From positions 992,001-1,056,000 of the forward strand of contig NC_007953.1 in NCBI RefSeq assembly GCF_000013645.1: DNA of 64,000 bases, written 5' to 3'. Below are positions 60,585 to 64,000 of this stretch, one piece after another. The position numbers were made by a program, and so were the translations under genes. The notes under the pieces were generated by a model. The model was given only the letters and a program-made list of their open reading frames with translations, was not told where the DNA came from and did no database searches. The stretch comes from Paraburkholderia xenovorans LB400. Its GTDB lineage: Bacteria; Pseudomonadota; Gammaproteobacteria; Burkholderiales; Burkholderiaceae. The number at the start of each line of letters is the position of its first letter. Positions within the stretch are counted from its first letter, which is position 1.

Positions 60585-62132
60585 TCAATTGACAGAAGCC
60601 TGGCCGGGATTACGATTACGCTCAGTCAACCTGCGTTTGCGCAGGAGTCCCTTTATCCAGAAGTAAAGCTGGAGCCCGATCATCAAGGCACATATGAAGA
60701 CAAACGCTGCACTGATGGGGCGCTGCACAAAAATCATGAGGTCCCCACGCGAAAGCAGGAGAGCACGACGAAAGTTTTCCTCGACCATCGGTCCTAATAC
60801 GTAGCCGAGCAAGATGGGGGAAACTGGAAAATCCAGCGCAATCAACAAGGCGCCTGCGATACCGAATACCACAACTTCACCCACTTCGAAGAGGCTGTTA
60901 TTGGTGCTGTAAACCCCGACCGCGATGAAAAACAGCGCAGCCGGGTAAAGGTAGCGGTACGGTACTCGCAGTACTTTGACCCACACACCGATCAGTGGCA
61001 CATTCAGCAGGATCAACAACGCATTGCCAATCCAGAAACTGGCGATCAGCCCCCAGAAGAGATCGGCATGTTCGGTGATGAGCTGCGGGCCGGGCTGGAT
61101 GCCCTGGATCAGCAATGCGCCCAATATCAATGCCATCACCGCGTCGCCCGGAATGCCCAGGCTCATAGTCGGAATGAAGTCCACCTGGGTCTTGGAGTGC
61201 GACGCCGCCTCGGGTGCGGCCACGCCTTCGAGCGCACCATGACCGAACCGTTCCGGTGTCTTCGAAAGTTTCTTTTCAACGGCATAGGCGATAAAGGTCG
61301 TGATGGTGGGCCCAGTGCCGGGCATCGCACCGAACAGCGTGCCGATGAAAGTGCCGCGTAGCATCGGCAGGAACGCCTGCTTAAGCTCGGCCTTGCTGGG
61401 GCGCATGTCGCGCAGCTTCACGGAAGTTCCGCTGCCAACCGATTTCATCCGATTGACGTTACGCAGAAACTCAGCGATTCCAAAAAGCCCCAGTGCCAGC
61501 GCGACCAGCTCGACCTTGTCTGACAGTTCAATAAAGCCGAACGTGAAGCGCATAACGCCACTGTTGACGTCGGTCCCCACCAGCCCGATCACCAGACCCA
61601 GCACCGTCATGGCCACGCCCTTCAGCGGCGCGCCTCTGGACATGGTACCGCCGGCGATTAACCCGACCATCATGATCGAGAACAATTCGGCTGGCCCGAA
61701 TTTGAATGCAATGCCTACCAGCAGCGGAGATGCGAAGATCATCACGATAATACCAATCGACGCCGCAAAGAACGACGCAATCATCGTAACGCCCAAAGCG
61801 GTGCCCCCTTTGCCTTTGCGCGTCATCGGATAACCGTCGAGACAGGTTACCGCATGGGGTGGATGACACGGCAAATTTAGCAGAATCGCGCCGATAGCCC
61901 CGCCATACTGCGAGCCATAAAATATGCCGGCGAGCATCAGAATCGCCGGTACCGGATGCATGACATAGGTCAATGGCAATAAAATCGAAATGGCAGACAA
62001 GGCCCCCATACCAGGGAGCACGCCGATCAGGTTGCCGACCAGTACGCCGAAAAACGACCACATCAGATTGTGGGGTTCCAGCGCTACTCCGAAACCTTGC
62101 CAGAGATCAAGCAGGGATTGTCCGATTATCAC
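60585..62132 (-). CDS. tctA: Tripartite tricarboxylate transporter, large membrane subunit TctA
   Basis: 515 residues with about 12 membrane helices. TctA hallmarks: GVLVGNLIGVLPGMGALSAI, YGSQYGGAIGAILLNLPCHP, TFIGTLFGAMPGTGPTITTF, and VDFIPTMSLGIPGDAVMALI. The start is GTG 62132, directly after the tctB stop (TAAGTG), with no good ribosome-binding site, so translation probably depends on tctB. It drives cation-coupled import of carboxylates captured by a periplasmic TctC protein. No tctC gene was found in the window. Confidence 0.93.
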   Translation of the reverse strand: MIIGQSLLDLWQGFGVALEPHNLMWSFFGVLVGNLIGVLPGMGALSAISILLPLTYVMHPVPAILMLAGIFYGSQYGGAIGAILLNLPCHPPHAVTCLDGYPMTRKGKGGTALGVTMIASFFAASIGIIVMIFASPLLVGIAFKFGPAELFSIMMVGLIAGGTMSRGAPLKGVAMTVLGLVIGLVGTDVNSGVMRFTFGFIELSDKVELVALALGLFGIAEFLRNVNRMKSVGSGTSVKLRDMRPSKAELKQAFLPMLRGTFIGTLFGAMPGTGPTITTFIAYAVEKKLSKTPERFGHGALEGVAAPEAASHSKTQVDFIPTMSLGIPGDAVMALILGALLIQGIQPGPQLITEHADLFWGLIASFWIGNALLILLNVPLIGVWVKVLRVPYRYLYPAALFFIAVGVYSTNNSLFEVGEVVVFGIAGALLIALDFPVSPILLGYVLGPMVEENFRRALLLSRGDLMIFVQRPISAAFVFICALMIGLQLYFWIKGLLRKRRLTERNRNPGQASVN

Positions 62133-62612
62133 TTAACTAGCCCAGGTAAACAGGGGCAACTGCAGTTGCAGCGCCCACCAGAAAACTACTACACAGATGA
62201 CGCAAACGCTGAACGCCAGCACCATTGCGGACAACAGCGTGTTCTGTCGATCACCCAGCGCGGAGATGAAGACAATGGCGAAGCTTGCGGGCAGCAGGCC
62301 CCCATATCTGCCGAGGATAACGAATGCGATGACGCTAAGCACAATGCAGATCCAGCCGCGCCATTCGGGTGGCAACGGTTCCTCTTCCAGTTTTGCGTCG
62401 GAATCAATACGCCTCGCGCCAAAGGCAATTCCAACCCCGACCAGAGACAGAATCACCCCTAGCGATACCGGAAAGAAGCCCGGTCCCATGTGGCTCAGGC
62501 TGCCAACATCATAGCTGAGCCCCTGAGTGACAACTCCGAGACCCACCAATAGCATTAAGGCGCCGCCATAGTAATCCCTGTTATACGGGTTGATGAATCG
62601 GCGGGCTTTCAT
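62133..62612 (-). CDS. tctB: Tripartite tricarboxylate transporter, small membrane subunit TctB
   Basis: 159 residues with four hydrophobic segments. Family start: RDYYGGALMLLVGLGVVTQG and LSHMGPGFFPVSLGVILSLV, typical of TctB. GGAG lies nine bases before ATG 62612. It forms the membrane complex with TctA, whose gene follows without a gap. The expected upstream tctC gene is absent; the DNA upstream is porin and IS debris, so a TctC from elsewhere must serve it or the operon is no longer functional. Confidence 0.88.
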   Translation of the reverse strand: MKARRFINPYNRDYYGGALMLLVGLGVVTQGLSYDVGSLSHMGPGFFPVSLGVILSLVGVGIAFGARRIDSDAKLEEEPLPPEWRGWICIVLSVIAFVILGRYGGLLPASFAIVFISALGDRQNTLLSAMVLAFSVCVICVVVFWWALQLQLPLFTWAS

Positions 62613-62984
62613 ATCGCATGCTCCAAAGTCTCAATAGAGGGCGAGCTGGACGCTATCCCAAGTATTTATAGTATTCGCTATAGGCTCAGCTGTACTTGCG
62701 GTATACCCGCAGCGTCGTACAAGAATTTGTGCGGAGCCAAACGTACCTCCGTTCCACGTCGCGACAAGAGGTTATGGGATTTCGCCGATCTGGAACAGGT
62801 ATCATGATTTAGCGGTATTAGCCGGTACTCGACCGTCAGATAGTGTCGGCAGTGGTATCGTCCGATTCCGACCAGGCGAATGATTCTTCGGGGCGAGTCG
62901 AACCTCAAGGATGCACCCCTGGCGCATCGCTTCATAGCTTCGGGCTTGCCTCTTTCCTCGCCCGGAATGACGAAATGAACCGAC
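62613..62984. other. 372-bp non-coding region upstream of tctB
   Basis: No gene is supported. An AT-rich stretch near 62650-62690 (TATTTATAGTATTCGCTATAG region) could include the tctB promoter. Short open frames on both strands have no recognisable family. The usual position of a tctC gene is empty. Confidence 0.4.
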
Positions 62985-63305
62985 GCTGCCTATCGAGGTT
63001 TAACAACCATCAACTGTCCGAACGCACCGGTTATATCCTCCTGGTCAAAGCTGAGGCAAACTGCTACTAGCAACTCGCGCAGCACCCAACAGACTACTTC
63101 CCCCCGGCTTGTCGATGTCCAGATAAGCGAGCGCAACGCGTATTGGCCCGTGACTACAGGAAGCGCCGAAAAACTCTTCGCACGGTTCAAGGAGAAGTCA
63201 CCGGCGTGACTGCTGACTACATAAAACGCCTCTACAGTGAAGCAGCCGGGTTCAGGCTGAGATATTTCACCGAATTTGTAGCGGAAACCGCCGAATGCCA
63301 AGGTA
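62985..63305 (-). pseudogene. Porin gene fragment
   Basis: The minus strand reads AFGGFRYKFGEIS, GCFTVEAFYVVSSHAGDFSL and NRAKSF, matching AFGGFRYNNSVKYLSPNWAG and FTVEALYAFSNQAGDFSLNR of the porin at 57440-58567. Frameshifts follow, and after the fragment corresponding to the KPGVSN region similarity fades. Only the middle third of the gene remains. Its upstream side joins the copied upstream region (63317-63480) directly, so an internal deletion removed the 5' part. Confidence 0.85.
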
Positions 63306-63316
63306 CGTCGAGATCA

Positions 63317-63480
63317 TGCTCACGAAGAAGGTCGTTAGATCCGGGGACGGAACATGAGCGTGCGGCATTGATAGCATTCCCCCTCCTTATATTCCACGAT
63401 CGTGGAATAACGAAAATACTAGATAGCGGCAAAGGCTCCGTCAAGGACAGATGGGCAAACTAAGGGTTTGTCATAGCGCT
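63317..63480. repeat. Diverged repeat, copy 2 (upstream of porin fragment)
   Basis: Counterpart of 58848-59000. Both end with AAACTAAGGGTTTGTCATAGC followed by GCTGGCGG or GATGGCGG. Substitutions are spread through the block, so the duplication is old. A palindrome at 63390-63409 is retained. Confidence 0.7.
63390..63409. promoter_or_regulatory. TATTCCAC-N4-GTGGAATA palindrome, copy 2
   Basis: Perfect 8-bp arms around GATC; with the spacer GATC the whole 20 bp is self-complementary. It is the counterpart of the palindrome at 58899-58920. It now precedes only a broken porin fragment. Confidence 0.5.
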
Positions 63481-63589
63481 GGCGGCACAAGTGCGCGCTT
63501 CCATTGCACTTCTGCTTTCCATGGCAAATTCTCATCGCTAATCCGCCTCGCTCTTGAGCATTCGTCAAGAAGTGATGGATATGCGTCAG

Positions 63590-63715
63590 TCCATAAGCAG
63601 GCCTGTACTTCAGCATCCTGAACAATGACCCGGAGCAAGGGTTGTGGTTGCGTATGCCCGGACGGCTCAACGATGGCATGACACCCGCCGCCCGGAGGGT
63701 GGCGACATTTTCGCG
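63590..63715 (-). pseudogene. IS3-family transposase C-terminal fragment
   Basis: The minus strand reads VATLRAAGVMPSLSRPGIRN then PCSGSLFRMLKYRPAY. This matches the end of IS3-type orfB proteins, where SRP-V-NDNP-SE--F-TLKYRP-Y carries the last acidic residue of the DDE triad. Here that Glu is Gly. The fragment is short and fused to the IS110-like piece that follows, so both elements are decayed. Confidence 0.65.
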
Positions 63716-63739
63716 CCGTTCATCGAGCCACAGTTGATT

Positions 63740-64000
63740 CCCTTCCAGGCGTCGAGCGGCAATCTGCGTGCTGCCGATCTCGCGATTTCGCCGCCGTATG
63801 AGGTAAAAGGCTTCATGAGCGATGTAGCGCTTGACCAACCCGGCGATCATGACGTCCAGTCTGCGATCTCGTCATGCAACTCGAGATAGCGACGCGCCAA
63901 GGACTCGAGTGTGATCCGGTACGCAGCGGTCAGATTCCGGTAATCGGTGACGTCGGGCCGACAGCGTGCGGATCGACTGAATATGCATCATGTGCGCAGC
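63740..64000 (-). pseudogene. IS110-family transposase fragment, continues beyond window
   Basis: On the minus strand one frame reads LTAAYRITLESLARRYLELH then DEIADW; after a frameshift it continues MIAGLVKRY. IS110/IS116-type transposases contain a -LARRYLELHDEIADLD-MI- helix of this kind in their middle region. The frame breaks and then passes into IS3-like sequence, so this is debris. It runs off the right edge of the window, so its N-terminal part cannot be judged. Confidence 0.6.

Noticed and set aside
63419..63850. 143-codon minus-strand frame as a real gene
   Set aside because: Its parts match IS110 and IS3 transposase fragments joined together, and the rest overlaps the repeat copy 2 region.
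1..64000. CRISPR arrays, tRNA or rRNA genes, phage genes, toxin-antitoxin pairs
   Set aside because: I looked for regular short repeats, cloverleaf-like tails, phage structural motifs and small paired ORFs and saw nothing convincing.

Overview
The window is high-GC (about 60%) DNA with Gram-negative, Burkholderiales-type gene content: trimeric 16-strand porins, MhpA/VanA/VanB-type oxygenase parts, Liv-type transporters and many LysR/IclR regulators. A Paraburkholderia- or Caballeronia-like accessory replicon is the most natural source, but the genus is inferred and not proven. Nearly everything is catabolism, transport or local regulation. I saw no rRNA, tRNA or CRISPR array.

Layout. (1) 1-5.8 kb: hydroxypyruvate isomerase and tartronate semialdehyde reductase (the latter cut by the window edge), a TetR regulator, two LysR regulators, a bacteriohemerythrin and a small patch of gene debris. 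(2) 6-19.2 kb: mostly minus-strand catabolic genes built from repeated parts (two CMD-family proteins, two SDRs, two 462-residue MFS carriers), with a BKACE enzyme, an SMP-30 lactonase-like protein, a porin and a split AtuA pair. A divergent amidohydrolase and an IclR regulator follow. (3) 20.4-27.8 kb: a LysR/oxidoreductase pair, then an ssu-type organosulfur uptake and oxidation set. (4) 28.3-36 kb: a minus-strand operon with FAH-type hydrolase, MhpA-like flavin monooxygenase, MHS carrier, CMD protein, acyl-CoA synthetase and a citrate-synthase-like protein, plus a divergent VOC protein. (5) 36.2-57 kb: a large aromatic-catabolic island. One plus-strand operon (hmgA, fahA, livH, livM-livG fusion, livF, VanB-type reductase) converges at 44.59 kb with a minus-strand operon (Rieske oxygenase, flavin monooxygenase, aldo/keto reductase, aldehyde dehydrogenase, LivK-type binding protein, alpha/beta hydrolase, VOC protein, NTF2-like protein). 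An HTH-citrate-synthase protein, a second Rieske oxygenase and a flavin reductase follow. (6) 57.4-64 kb: porin, tctA-tctB, and a scrap yard of IS3, IS30 and IS110 remnants with a broken porin copy.

Two observations stand out. First, a 20-bp motif with fixed spacing (GTCGAT-N7-TCGATCT in the direction of transcription) lies upstream of hmgA, of the Rieske operon and of the second Rieske gene. A fourth copy sits orphaned beside an IS3 remnant. This suggests one regulon, possibly run by the IclR protein next to hmgA, that includes an ABC transporter whose parts are split between two converging operons. Second, the two citrate-synthase-like proteins both carry Thr where citrate synthases have the catalytic Asp, while keeping both catalytic His. 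They may therefore perform an unassigned acyl-CoA reaction in these aromatic pathways.
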